Shown here: in pieces, positions 5,465 through 11,501 of the stretch
Layout of the letters: each line of letters begins with the position of its first letter
Numbering within the stretch: the stretch's first letter is position 1
NCBI GenBank assembly: GCA_001311805.1
Contig: BBCA01000071.1
Location: forward strand, 1-12,846
Reading direction: 5' to 3'
Source: Lentibacillus juripiscarius JCM 12147
GTDB lineage: Bacteria; Bacillota; Bacilli; Bacillales_D; Amphibacillaceae
Length of the DNA stretch: 12,846 nucleotides
Notes under the pieces: generated by a model
What the model was told of the DNA's origin: nothing
Databases searched by the model: none
What the model saw: only the letters and a program-made list of their open reading frames with translations
Translations under genes and position numbers: made by a program

Positions 5465-5735
5465 CAAGGTCAATTAGCTGGAATCTCGCTTTATTTCTCC
5501 CATCATTCTTCTTAAATTTCGAAAACAAAGGACTGACCTGGCTGTAGAGCTTTCCGACTTGCTGTGCTGTATGAGTGATTTTGTCGATATCCAGATTTCC
5601 TTCCGAATCACGGAATTGGTTGATCAGATTTTGCTTCACGGGAGATTGCTGCTGCATTGGTGGCCTTGGCCGACCCATAGGCGGGTGCGGCGGACGCGGA
5701 GGCGGCATTGGTCGTCTTGGCCGATCAGGGTACAT
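5454..5735 (-). CDS. yppG: YppG-like protein (93 aa)
   Basis: Proline/arginine-rich N-terminus (residues 1-30, repeated PRPP, PPHPP and similar) followed by the YppG-family core NLINQFRDSEGNLDIDKI and QQVGKLYSQVSPLFSKF. YppG is a small protein of spore formers without a known activity; a spore-coat or spore-surface place is often assumed. Start ATG 5735 after AGGGAGGTGATTTATTT. The tail after FKKNDGRNKARFQLIDLAGS is unlike what I expect of the family. Adding one A in TTTAAGAAG would end the protein at SKFKEE, so the last 17 residues may be out of frame, in line with neighbours; this is tentative. It stands alone, with a TATAAT-like -10 at 5764-5769. Confidence 0.8.
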   Translation of the reverse strand: MYPDRPRRPMPPPRPPHPPMGRPRPPMQQQSPVKQNLINQFRDSEGNLDIDKITHTAQQVGKLYSQVSPLFSKFKKNDGRNKARFQLIDLAGS

Positions 5736-5763
5736 AAATAAATCACCTCCCTTAAACCAGTTT

Positions 5764-5769
5764 ATTATA
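5764..5769 (-). promoter_or_regulatory. Candidate -10 (TATAAT) of yppG
   Basis: Perfect TATAAT on the minus strand, 29 bases ahead of the ATG. The -35 region at 17 bases is poor (TTCATG), so strength is doubtful. Confidence 0.35.
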
Positions 5770-5819
5770 GTTTATTCAAACAGGGGCATGAATGAAAAGG
5801 TATTTGTCTATTTAAAGAG

Positions 5820-6032
5820 GTTGTTCAAAAAATCCGGTAAAAATGACACTTCGAATTTCTTCGTTAGCTTGCTTTTCCGCTCCTTGGAAAAGAAAAGCCC
5901 TTTTCCTGCGTGCGATGCGGATTCAGGGGAGCATTCCTTGTGCTCATGTATTAATTTGCATACACTCCGCTACTCGGGAGCTCGCGCTGCCTCGAAATTC
6001 TTGGTCCTTTTTATCCTCCTTTTTGAACACGC
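5820..6032. repeat. Dispersed palindromic repeat, long copy (about 213 bp)
   Basis: Left end GTTGTTCAAAAAATCCGGTA; right end reads TTTTTATCCTCC then TTTTTGAACACGC. These match the compact copy at 3652-3723, but about 140 extra bases lie between TTCGAATTTCTTCG and its counterpart CCTCGAAATTCTTGG. The right inner part (5966-6000) is the reverse complement of the core TTCGAGGCAGCG...AGCTTCGAGTAGCGGA seen at 12682-12711. No protein is supported inside it. It lies between two divergent genes, yppG and the DUF2268 gene. Confidence 0.72.
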
Positions 6033-6053
6033 AATTAAATGAAAAACCCCGTA

Positions 6054-6081
6054 ACATCCCCGGAAATTACAGCATATAGTA
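6054..6081 (+). promoter_or_regulatory. Sigma-K-like promoter of the DUF2268 gene
   Basis: AC (6054-6055), 17 bases, then CATATAGTA (6073-6081): an exact match to the AC-N16/17-CATAnnnTA pattern of sigma-K promoters, 32 bases before ATG 6114. Short consensus, so chance matches are possible. Confidence 0.5.
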
Positions 6082-6113
6082 CAGGATGAACGATTGATTG
6101 AGGTGCAGGCAAC

Positions 6114-6906
6114 ATGACTGTTATTCGAACGGATAAGTGGCTTTTGGATTACTATGAGAAGCCAGTAGAACTATGTCGAAAACTGAAAGCCCAATTTCAC
6201 GAAGATGCCCGCCCCGTCGAAATTCACCAGCACCTAGGCACACACGGGATGTACCAACGTCCACCCAAGGATGGCGGTGACGAATGGATTGGGCATCTGC
6301 AGGAGAACGGTATATGGCAAATTGTAAGGAAGGAAGAACGACGGCTCCAAAATGGTGGAATGGACCGGACGTCCCGATTTTCATTTTCCCCTCTGATCCG
6401 TACAACCGTAAGCTTTTGAAGGATCAAAACGGAAAATCCGGCCTGGCGTTTCCGGATAAATTATTTTATTTGTTTCCGAAGAAAACGCAGCCAACGAAAT
6501 ACGGGCACTGTTCACCCATGAATACAATCATGTATGTCGTCTGAACAGCTACAGCAAAAATATAGATGATTACCAGCTGCTTGACACGGTTGTACTGGAA
6601 GGAATAGCCGAAAATGCCGTACGGGAAAGATTCGGTGAAACGTATACAGCTAACTGGACAGCGTATTATCCGGATGGGAAACTGGAGAAACTGTGGAGAC
6701 ATTTCGTATATCCGAACCGGCACGCCCCCATCTTCAGCCGCATTCATCAGGAAATACTGTATGGCCATGGTTTTTTTCCTAAAATGACCGGCTATAGCGT
6801 CGGCTATTACCTTGTCAAGAACTATATGGATACCCACCAGGCAACAGCTCCCGATCTTTTGGATATCGAACCGGAAATCATCATCGAAAAAACAGACGGA
6901 GGATAA
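6114..6906 (+). pseudogene. yjaZ: DUF2268 putative zinc-dependent protease (YjaZ-like), two frameshifts
   Basis: Start ATG 6114 after GAGGTG. Three reading frames in turn carry one family sequence: MTVIRTDKWLLDYYEKP to about 6348, WWNGPDVPIFIFPSDPYN to about 6472, then FSEENAANEIRALF and on to the TAA at 6904-6906. Restoring one A at 6349-6352 and one T at 6473-6475 gives 264 residues, close to B. subtilis YjaZ. The catalytic signature HEYNHVCRL (HExxH, about residue 136) and the downstream LDTVVLEGIAE, likely the third zinc ligand, are present, so the protein would be an active-site-complete metalloprotease if the frame is whole. No signal peptide is evident, so it is probably cytoplasmic. 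Substrate unknown. A sigma-K-like promoter precedes it and a terminator follows. Confidence 0.84.
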
Positions 6907-6922
6907 TCCCCGTCTGTTTTTT
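6891..6922 (+). terminator. Intrinsic terminator of the DUF2268 gene
   Basis: AACAGACGG / CCGTCTGTT (9 bp, 6891-6899 with 6910-6918) followed by a T-run to 6922. The stem overlaps the last codons and the stop. Confidence 0.85.
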
Positions 6923-6930
6923 CATTTTCC

Positions 6931-7221
6931 TTACCAGAAAAATGGTAAGAGAGCGAGTGCGGCAATGGCTCCTAGTGCTATTCCATAGCCACCATATCCA
7001 CCATAGCCATACCCGCCGAAACCATAACCGCCATAGCCCGGACCATAATAGCCGTATCCAAAACCACCTAAGCCGGCTCGACGACCCAGAGGCTGTATAT
7101 ACACCCGATTCCCATCAACATAACGGATAACTCCTTTATGAATGCATCCATCACGGGTTCTTATCCGGACCGGTCTCCCTTTATACCGGCAGCATAAATC
7201 GTAATAATGCTGTACTGACAT
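6931..7221 (-). CDS. Gly/Tyr-rich membrane protein with an N-terminal small beta-like domain (96 aa)
   Basis: Intact 96-residue ORF, ATG 7221 behind GGAGGTGAAGGT. Residues 1-48 (YYDLCCRYKGRPVRIRTRDG, then HKGVIRYVDGNRVYIQPLG) alternate polar and hydrophobic residues and are basic, like a small beta barrel: G-x-x-V-x-I-x-T, then D-G, then G-x-I, then V-D, then V-Y-I. Residues 49-80 are a glycine/tyrosine/phenylalanine tract of repeated GGYG and GYG. Residues 80-96 (IALGAIAALALLPFFW) are a hydrophobic tail ending in FFW that could enter a membrane. I know similar proteins only as hypothetical products of spore formers. The location beside YjcZ genes suggests a spore role (inference). An Sm-like fold is only an analogy. 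The gene converges on the DUF2268 gene. Confidence 0.8.
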   Translation of the reverse strand: MSVQHYYDLCCRYKGRPVRIRTRDGCIHKGVIRYVDGNRVYIQPLGRRAGLGGFGYGYYGPGYGGYGFGGYGYGGYGGYGIALGAIAALALLPFFW

Positions 7222-7393
7222 ACCTTCACCTCCAACCCTTCATATGCAGCATACACCATCCTATGCAGGAACGCCCCACCCAGCAAGGGACAACTATACT
7301 GGGATAGGAGTGGAATCTTAAGACGGGCAGTAGGCAATCCATCCATATTAGCATTGGTACTGGTGCCTATTTCCGCCTATTTAGGGCATTACC

Positions 7394-7424
7394 CATATCA
7401 ATCTGCTATTGCCTACATATAGTG
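7394..7424 (+). promoter_or_regulatory. Sporulation-like promoter of the yjcZ pair at 7454
   Basis: CATATC (7394-7399) and CATATAGTG (7416-7424), the latter near CATAnnnTA and 30 bases before the ATG. The spacing and an ATA-containing -35 are closer to sigma-E than sigma-K. The rest of 7222-7453 shows no gene. Confidence 0.38.
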
Positions 7425-7453
7425 TTAACAAATGATTTTGGAGGTGCTTTTGA

Positions 7454-7558
7454 ATGAGTGAATATGTTGGTGGAGAAGGCTACGGTGGAGGCTTTGCTTT
7501 AATCGTAGTACTATTTATTCTGTTGATTATTGTCGGCGTCGCTTACGTTGGCTACTAA
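7454..7558 (+). CDS. yjcZ: YjcZ family sporulation protein (34 aa)
   Basis: MSEYVGGEGYGGGFALIVVL continuing [14 protein letters not shown]: a 34-residue protein with a short glycine-rich head and the family membrane segment. Ribosome site GGAGGTGCTTTTGA before ATG 7454; stop TAA 7556-7558. The frame is intact. It uses the variant [14 protein letters not shown], shared with its downstream neighbour at 7599 and different from the FVLLVVLF type at 2084-3856, so the two clusters are separate lineages. Probably co-transcribed with the next gene, 40 bases on. Confidence 0.9.
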   Translation: MSEYVGGEGYGGGFALIVVLFILLIIVGVAYVGY

Positions 7559-7598
7559 AATAGAAAGCGGTACATTACGAATATAAGGAGGAATTCAA

Positions 7599-7840
7599 AT
7601 GGGTTTTGAATCTAAGTGCGGGTGCGGCGACCAAGGTTTTGGTGGTTACGGTTTCGGCAGTCACGGCTTTGGTGGTCACGGCTGTAGCTATGGCGGTCCA
7701 GTTGCAGGTGCCGGTTACGGTGGATCAGTTGCGGGCGCGGATATGGCGGTGGTGGCTATTGCCATGGTGGCGGCAACGGATTTGCGCTAATTGTCGTCTT
7801 ATTTATTCTGCTTATCATCGTTGGGGCAGCCTGGTTCTAA
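7599..7840 (+). pseudogene. YjcZ family glycine-rich protein, long type, one frameshift
   Basis: ATG 7599 behind AAGGAGGAATTCAA. The N-terminus MGFESKCGCGDQGFGGYGFG is followed by Gly/His/Tyr repeats including VAGAGYGGSVAGA. As read, the frame then changes to a nonsense tail and stops at 7790. Restoring one C at about 7738 (GCGCGG to GCGCCGG, as in the preceding repeat GGTGCCGGTTACGG) gives AGAGYGGGGYCHGGG, then [21 protein letters not shown] and stop at 7838-7840, an 80-residue protein. It again pairs a CGCG-bearing long form with a short form, here in the order short then long. The break falls in an imperfect short repeat (GC-rich), not a pure homopolymer. Confidence 0.83.
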
Positions 7841-7860
7841 TCAGTCCAATTAGCAGAGTT

Positions 7861-7894
7861 AAAAGGGTGCTGGAAAGTCTTCCTGCACCCTTTT
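7861..7894. terminator. Bidirectional terminator between convergent genes
   Basis: AAAAGGGTGC / GCACCCTTTT with an inner GGAA / TTCC stem and loop AGTC; A- and T-rich on both sides. It can serve the yjcZ genes on the plus strand and the anti-sigma gene on the minus strand. Confidence 0.85.
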
Positions 7895-7944
7895 AGTGTG
7901 TTACATATAGAATTCTATCAACTTCAGGCTGCCAGCAGTTACAT

Positions 7945-8679
7945 TTAGTACGACATACCTTCTTCCAGATCCACTGTGAACGTCTCTGGCCCAGTCGGTC
8001 TGTCACTGCCGCCGGGCGGTTCCACACTCGTCTTGATTCGTTTAAACTGTTGGACATCCCTGCCTCTGTACAAAACTTTCACAGACCCATTCTCAATAGG
8101 CAGCGGTTCCCCTTTGACATCGTCATTCTCATCAATCATCCATAACTGGTAATGACGGTCATTCAATTGGAACAGTCCATCAATCTCAACAAGCATCTCC
8201 CCGGTAGTGTTGTTGATCCATATGTTGCCGGATACATGGTCAAAGCGGGATACTGGAATGATTTCCAACTGTCTGGTGTTTGGTTTTTCCTGAATACCAG
8301 CCTTATGGATTGCCTCATTATATACTACTTTTTCATTCGTGACCGTCCGTGTGCCATCAGTAGTAATCAGCCCAGCCGTTAACAGGAGTACAGCTGCAGC
8401 ACTGCCCATCAGATAAGCGGGTTTAAATTTTCGTTTCATTGCAGTCTTCTTGTCTTCCTTGGCAAGGCTTGCATCCAGTTTTTCTTTAATCGTATCCGGT
8501 GGCTGTACACTTCTTTCTTCATTCATATCGGACAGCAAAGACTCCCAGCTTTCCAGGATGCTGCGGCATGAATGGCATTCATCTGTATGCCGGATGACAA
8601 CCGTCTTTTTGTCTTCGCTCAAGTTTCCAAGCGCGCAGTCAATTAGCACCTGTTCGGGGATATGATCATGAAATGCCAT
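7945..8679 (-). CDS. Anti-sigma factor, ZAS zinc finger plus RskA-like domain (244 aa, own start at 8679)
   Basis: ATG 8679 (MAFHDHIPEQ) is preceded by GGGGGTGAGAAGG, a ribosome site in the right place, which is why I treat it as its own gene. The cytoplasmic part holds H31-x3-C35-x2-C38, the zinc-binding HxxxCxxC of ZAS anti-sigma factors, which grips the cognate sigma. Residues about 88-105 (AYLMGSAAAVLLLTAGLI) are one membrane pass. The outer part, about 140-244, is an RskA-like domain: GEMLVEIDGLFQLNDRHYQL, then GSVKVLY and SVEPPGGSDRPTGPETF. In this family a signal outside the membrane leads to proteolysis and sigma release. The order sigma then anti-sigma in one operon fits. The likely targets include its own operon and perhaps the divergent NEW3-ABC operon (inference). 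Confidence 0.82.
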   Translation of the reverse strand: MAFHDHIPEQVLIDCALGNLSEDKKTVVIRHTDECHSCRSILESWESLLSDMNEERSVQPPDTIKEKLDASLAKEDKKTAMKRKFKPAYLMGSAAAVLLLTAGLITTDGTRTVTNEKVVYNEAIHKAGIQEKPNTRQLEIIPVSRFDHVSGNIWINNTTGEMLVEIDGLFQLNDRHYQLWMIDENDDVKGEPLPIENGSVKVLYRGRDVQQFKRIKTSVEPPGGSDRPTGPETFTVDLEEGMSY

Positions 8680-9249
8680 CCTTCTCACCCCCATTGGAAC
8701 CAATGATGCCGAGTATTGCTTTTGTTTGCGCAAATTATTCAATCCATAGCGAATCAGCGATTTAACCGAGCCAAGCGGACGATTCATCGAACTGGCTATT
8801 TCCTTATGTGTTTCCTCCTGAAAATACGACCTGAAAATGGCCTCCCGCTGTTCCTGCGGTATATGTTTCAATGCTTCGATGATGATGTCTTTTTCAAGTT
8901 GGGAAAGAAATTGTTTGTCCGCACCTATCTCTTGGCCTGACAACAATTCCTCCAGATGATCCCGAAGGAGTGGTTTCCGCTTGCGCAACCGATCAAGTGC
9001 CCTGCTTTTTGTCCTGATTGCAAGCCATGATGCCACACTCCCCTTTGATGCCTTGTATTGACCCGCTTTTTGATAAACTTCCAGAAATACATCATGGCTG
9101 ACATCCTCTGCCTCCATTCTGCTGCCGGTCATATGCATAGCAATTTGAAACACAAACGCACGATAGTTTTCATAAAAACGATCAAAGGCGCTTCGGGAAC
9201 CTTTGGCGATTTTCTTTAATAACCGGATGTCCTCTCTGTTTTCTTCCAC
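7945..9249 (-). CDS. ECF sigma factor read in frame into a membrane anti-sigma factor (apparent fusion)
   Basis: One open frame as given. I start at GTG 9249 (VEENREDIRLL) because AGGGGAGG lies 9 bases before it; the ATG at 9351 lacks a ribosome site. Residues about 15-95 are sigma region 2 (FDRFYENYRAFVFQIAM, then DVFLEVYQKA and SWLAIRTKSRALDRLRKRK). Residues about 120-178 are region 4 (IPQEQREAIF, HKEIASSMNRPLGSVKSLIR). The frame then continues without a stop into a zinc anti-sigma protein. Sigma and its membrane antagonist are normally separate proteins, since release of sigma is the switch. Adding one G to the five-G run (C8688-8692 on plus) would end sigma at 8666 as GGEKDGIS after 194 residues, an ordinary ECF length, overlapping the next start by 14 bases. 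I favour two genes and a base loss over a real fusion. Confidence 0.85.
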   Translation of the reverse strand: MEENREDIRLLKKIAKGSRSAFDRFYENYRAFVFQIAMHMTGSRMEAEDVSHDVFLEVYQKAGQYKASKGSVASWLAIRTKSRALDRLRKRKPLLRDHLEELLSGQEIGADKQFLSQLEKDIIIEALKHIPQEQREAIFRSYFQEETHKEIASSMNRPLGSVKSLIRYGLNNLRKQKQYSASLVPMGVRRMAFHDHIPEQVLIDCALGNLSEDKKTVVIRHTDECHSCRSILESWESLLSDMNEERSVQPPDTIKEKLDASLAKEDKKTAMKRKFKPAYLMGSAAAVLLLTAGLITTDGTRTVTNEKVVYNEAIHKAGIQEKPNTRQLEIIPVSRFDHVSGNIWINNTTGEMLVEIDGLFQLNDRHYQLWMIDENDDVKGEPLPIENGSVKVLYRGRDVQQFKRIKTSVEPPGGSDRPTGPETFTVDLEEGMSY

Positions 9250-9278
9250 GTTATCCGCCTCCCCTAAACCGGCGAAAA

Positions 9279-9295
9279 ATTCATTATTAATGAAT
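9279..9295. promoter_or_regulatory. Perfect inverted repeat upstream of the sigma gene (candidate operator)
   Basis: ATTCATTA, one central T, TAATGAAT: a perfect 8-bp dyad 30 bases upstream of the sigma GTG and about 90 bases upstream of the NEW3 gene. Dyads of this size in divergent intergenic DNA often bind dimeric regulators; AT-rich content makes chance occurrence less unlikely. Confidence 0.4.
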
Positions 9296-9383
9296 GTAAC
9301 AATTTTTTTTTGCCAACAAACAAATCCAAAATAAAACCCCCACCGTATCATAAATGAAAAAACATAACAGGAGGTTTTGAGAA

Positions 9384-10544
9384 ATGGGAAGGAAATTACT
9401 GTCTACAATTACATTGGTCATGCTTTTAATCGGTACCATGCCTGGGTTAAACCGGGTACAAGCTGCGGGTGGAGTCACTCTGTTCACCCCTTATACGGGC
9501 CTGTCCGTCACACCCGGTGAAACGATTGATTATCAGGTTGATGTCAAAAACAGCAGTTCATCCATACGGAACCTTACATTCTCGGTGGAAGGCTTGCCTG
9601 ACGGGTGGAGTAAGACAATTACAGCAGATGGCAGGGATATCCAGCAGCTGTCCGTCCAGCCGGATGGCAAACAGCAGATCAGTCTGGAAATAACTGTACC
9701 GCTGGAAATAGAAAAAGCGGATTATGCCTTCACTCTAGTGGCGGATGGTGAAGGAAGCGGCCATGCTGAATTGCCGTTTGTGACAACCGTTTCCGAGCAG
9801 GGAACATTTGAAACAGAATTGACGACCGAACAGCCAAATATGGAAGGACATGCCGACTCTACATTTTCCTACAGTGCGACGGTGAAAAACCGGACAGCCG
9901 AAAAGCAAAATTATGCACTTAGTTCAGGTGCACCTGAAGGCTGGGGAGTCACTTTCAAATCAGGTGGTGATTCCATTACATCAGTTTCACTGGAACCAAA
10001 TGGATCAAAAGATATTACGGTTGACGTGACACCACCGAAAAATGTGAAAGCAGATACGTTCCAAATTCCAATTAAAGCCGCCACAAGCAATACATCGGCC
10101 GAGTTGAAGCTAGAGGCGGTCATAACGGGATCGTACAGTATGAAATTGACAACACCTTCCGGCAAAGTGAGCACGGATTTGTCAGCAGGCGGCGATAAAG
10201 TGGTTGACCTGGTTGTGAAAAATAACGGGACAGCCGATCTTACCGATGTCAGCATAAAAGCTTCCACTCCACCTGACTGGGAAGCGGAATTTGACAAAAG
10301 TACCATATCGACCATTAAAGCGGGTGAAAAAGCTACGGTAAAAGCCACTCTGACAGCGCCGGATGACGCCATTGCCGGTGATTATGTAACAACTTTTACT
10401 GCCGAGACAGCCCAGGTATCATCCAAATCTGATTTCCGGGTCTCCGTGGAAACGTCAACCCTTTGGGGTTTTGCAGGCGTACTCATCATTCTAGCGGTTA
10501 TAGGTGGGCTGTATTACATTTTCAGAACATATGGGAGGAGATAA
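9384..10544 (+). CDS. Secreted NEW3-repeat protein, membrane-anchored (386 aa)
   Basis: Signal peptide (MGRKLLSTITLVMLLIGTM, likely cut after RVQA-27), then three Ig-like NEW3 repeats at about 35-125, 145-240 and 250-350. Each has a pattern like TPGETIDYQVDVKN, LPDGW and PxGKQQISLEITVP; the corresponding W motifs are PDGWS, PEGWGV and PPDWEA. One membrane pass at about 359-380 is followed by basic YGRR. The domain therefore lies outside the membrane. NEW3 domains are associated with glycosidases and with ABC-transporter partners. Ribosome site AGGAGGTTTTGAG before ATG 9384. The frame is intact. Only 3 bases separate it from the ABC gene, so they form an operon and the protein is probably the outer, substrate- or surface-facing part of the exporter. 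The substrate is not visible. Confidence 0.87.
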   Translation: MGRKLLSTITLVMLLIGTMPGLNRVQAAGGVTLFTPYTGLSVTPGETIDYQVDVKNSSSSIRNLTFSVEGLPDGWSKTITADGRDIQQLSVQPDGKQQISLEITVPLEIEKADYAFTLVADGEGSGHAELPFVTTVSEQGTFETELTTEQPNMEGHADSTFSYSATVKNRTAEKQNYALSSGAPEGWGVTFKSGGDSITSVSLEPNGSKDITVDVTPPKNVKADTFQIPIKAATSNTSAELKLEAVITGSYSMKLTTPSGKVSTDLSAGGDKVVDLVVKNNGTADLTDVSIKASTPPDWEAEFDKSTISTIKAGEKATVKATLTAPDDAIAGDYVTTFTAETAQVSSKSDFRVSVETSTLWGFAGVLIILAVIGGLYYIFRTYGRR

Positions 10545-10547
10545 CCT

Positions 10548-11501
10548 ATGGCTCAGCCGATCATTGAATTGAATGAAATAACCAAACAATACGACGATCA
10601 ATTTGCGGTTGATCACTTATCTCTGTCCATTAATAAAGGGGAAATATACGGGCTGCTTGGTCCAAATGGTGCAGGAAAAACAACAGCCATCCTGACCATG
10701 CTCGGTCTCAGTGAACCGACATCCGGGACTGTACGGGTGTCCGGGATCAATTCCACCCGCCAGCCGATTGAAGTAAAACGAAGAGTCGGCTACCTGCCGG
10801 ACGACATTGGCTTTTATCATCACATGACGGGAATGGAAAACCTGCTGTTCACCGCAGAATTGAACAATATTTCCAAAAAGGCGGCAAAAGAGCGGGCAGC
10901 AGATTTGCTTGAGAAAGTAAATCTGACAGAAGCTGCTGATAAGAAGACAGGCAAGTATTCCCGCGGGATGAGACAGCGGCTTGGACTTGCGGATGTACTG
11001 ATGAAAAACCCTGAAGTTATCATTCTCGACGAACCAACGCTTGGGATTGATCCGGAAGGCGTCAGGGAATTGCTGCGACTGATTAAAGATTTGAATGAAC
11101 AGGAAGGGATCACCGTGCTCCTGTCCTCACACCACTTACATCAGGTGCAGCAAATCTGTCACCGGTCAGGTATTTTTGTGAAGGGAAAGCTGCTTGCTGA
11201 AGGTGACATCGAAAGTCTTGCTAAACAATTATTTGTGAAAGACAGGTTTATCATCCGAGTGTCGGCAGATCCAATCAATGATCCTCTTGTTCAAAAAATC
11301 AGCGCCATTGACGGGGTCAATAAAGTGGAAAATGAGCGGACACACCTGGATATTTACTGCAGCAAAGATGTCACACCAGCAATCAGCCAAGCAGTTGTCG
11401 AATCCGGAAGTTCACTCCGCGGGCTGAATAATATAAATTTCGGGCTTGATGAAATTTATCACCGTTATTTTGAAGGGCGTGAGCTCCATGAATCTGTCTA
11501 G
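10548..11501 (+). CDS. ABC transporter ATP-binding protein (317 aa)
   Basis: Powers transport by the permease at 11488. Walker A GPNGAGKTT at residues 38-46, signature YSRGMRQRLGLA (137-148, an SRGMR variant of LSGGQ), Walker B VIILDEP (157-163), D-loop GID and switch histidine in LLSSHHLHQV (about 195). YLPDD stands where a Q-loop glutamine is usual, as in many CcmA/drug-export type ATPases. A C-terminal domain (about 220-317, DRFIIRVSADP onward) is typical of ABC-2 exporters. Start ATG 10548 after GGGAGGAGATAACC, which overlaps the end of the NEW3 gene. The frame is intact. It overlaps the permease start by 14 bases. Exporter of unknown substrate; nothing in the sequence identifies it as an antibiotic or heme exporter. 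Confidence 0.92.
   Translation: MAQPIIELNEITKQYDDQFAVDHLSLSINKGEIYGLLGPNGAGKTTAILTMLGLSEPTSGTVRVSGINSTRQPIEVKRRVGYLPDDIGFYHHMTGMENLLFTAELNNISKKAAKERAADLLEKVNLTEAADKKTGKYSRGMRQRLGLADVLMKNPEVIILDEPTLGIDPEGVRELLRLIKDLNEQEGITVLLSSHHLHQVQQICHRSGIFVKGKLLAEGDIESLAKQLFVKDRFIIRVSADPINDPLVQKISAIDGVNKVENERTHLDIYCSKDVTPAISQAVVESGSSLRGLNNINFGLDEIYHRYFEGRELHESV

Noticed and set aside
5575..6042. 155-codon plus-strand ORF
   Set aside because: It crosses yppG in antisense, its promoter region and most of a palindromic repeat; no ribosome site or family resemblance.
9295..9350. ECF-type promoter TGTAAC (9295-9300) with CGTA (9344-9347) for the NEW3 operon
   Set aside because: The two elements are 43 bases apart instead of about 16; neither has a proper partner at the right distance.
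9287..9487. Minus-strand ORF and the longer sigma start at 9351
   Set aside because: The 9351 ATG has no ribosome site and adds a tail that is not sigma-like, whereas GTG 9249 has AGGGGAGG at the right distance.
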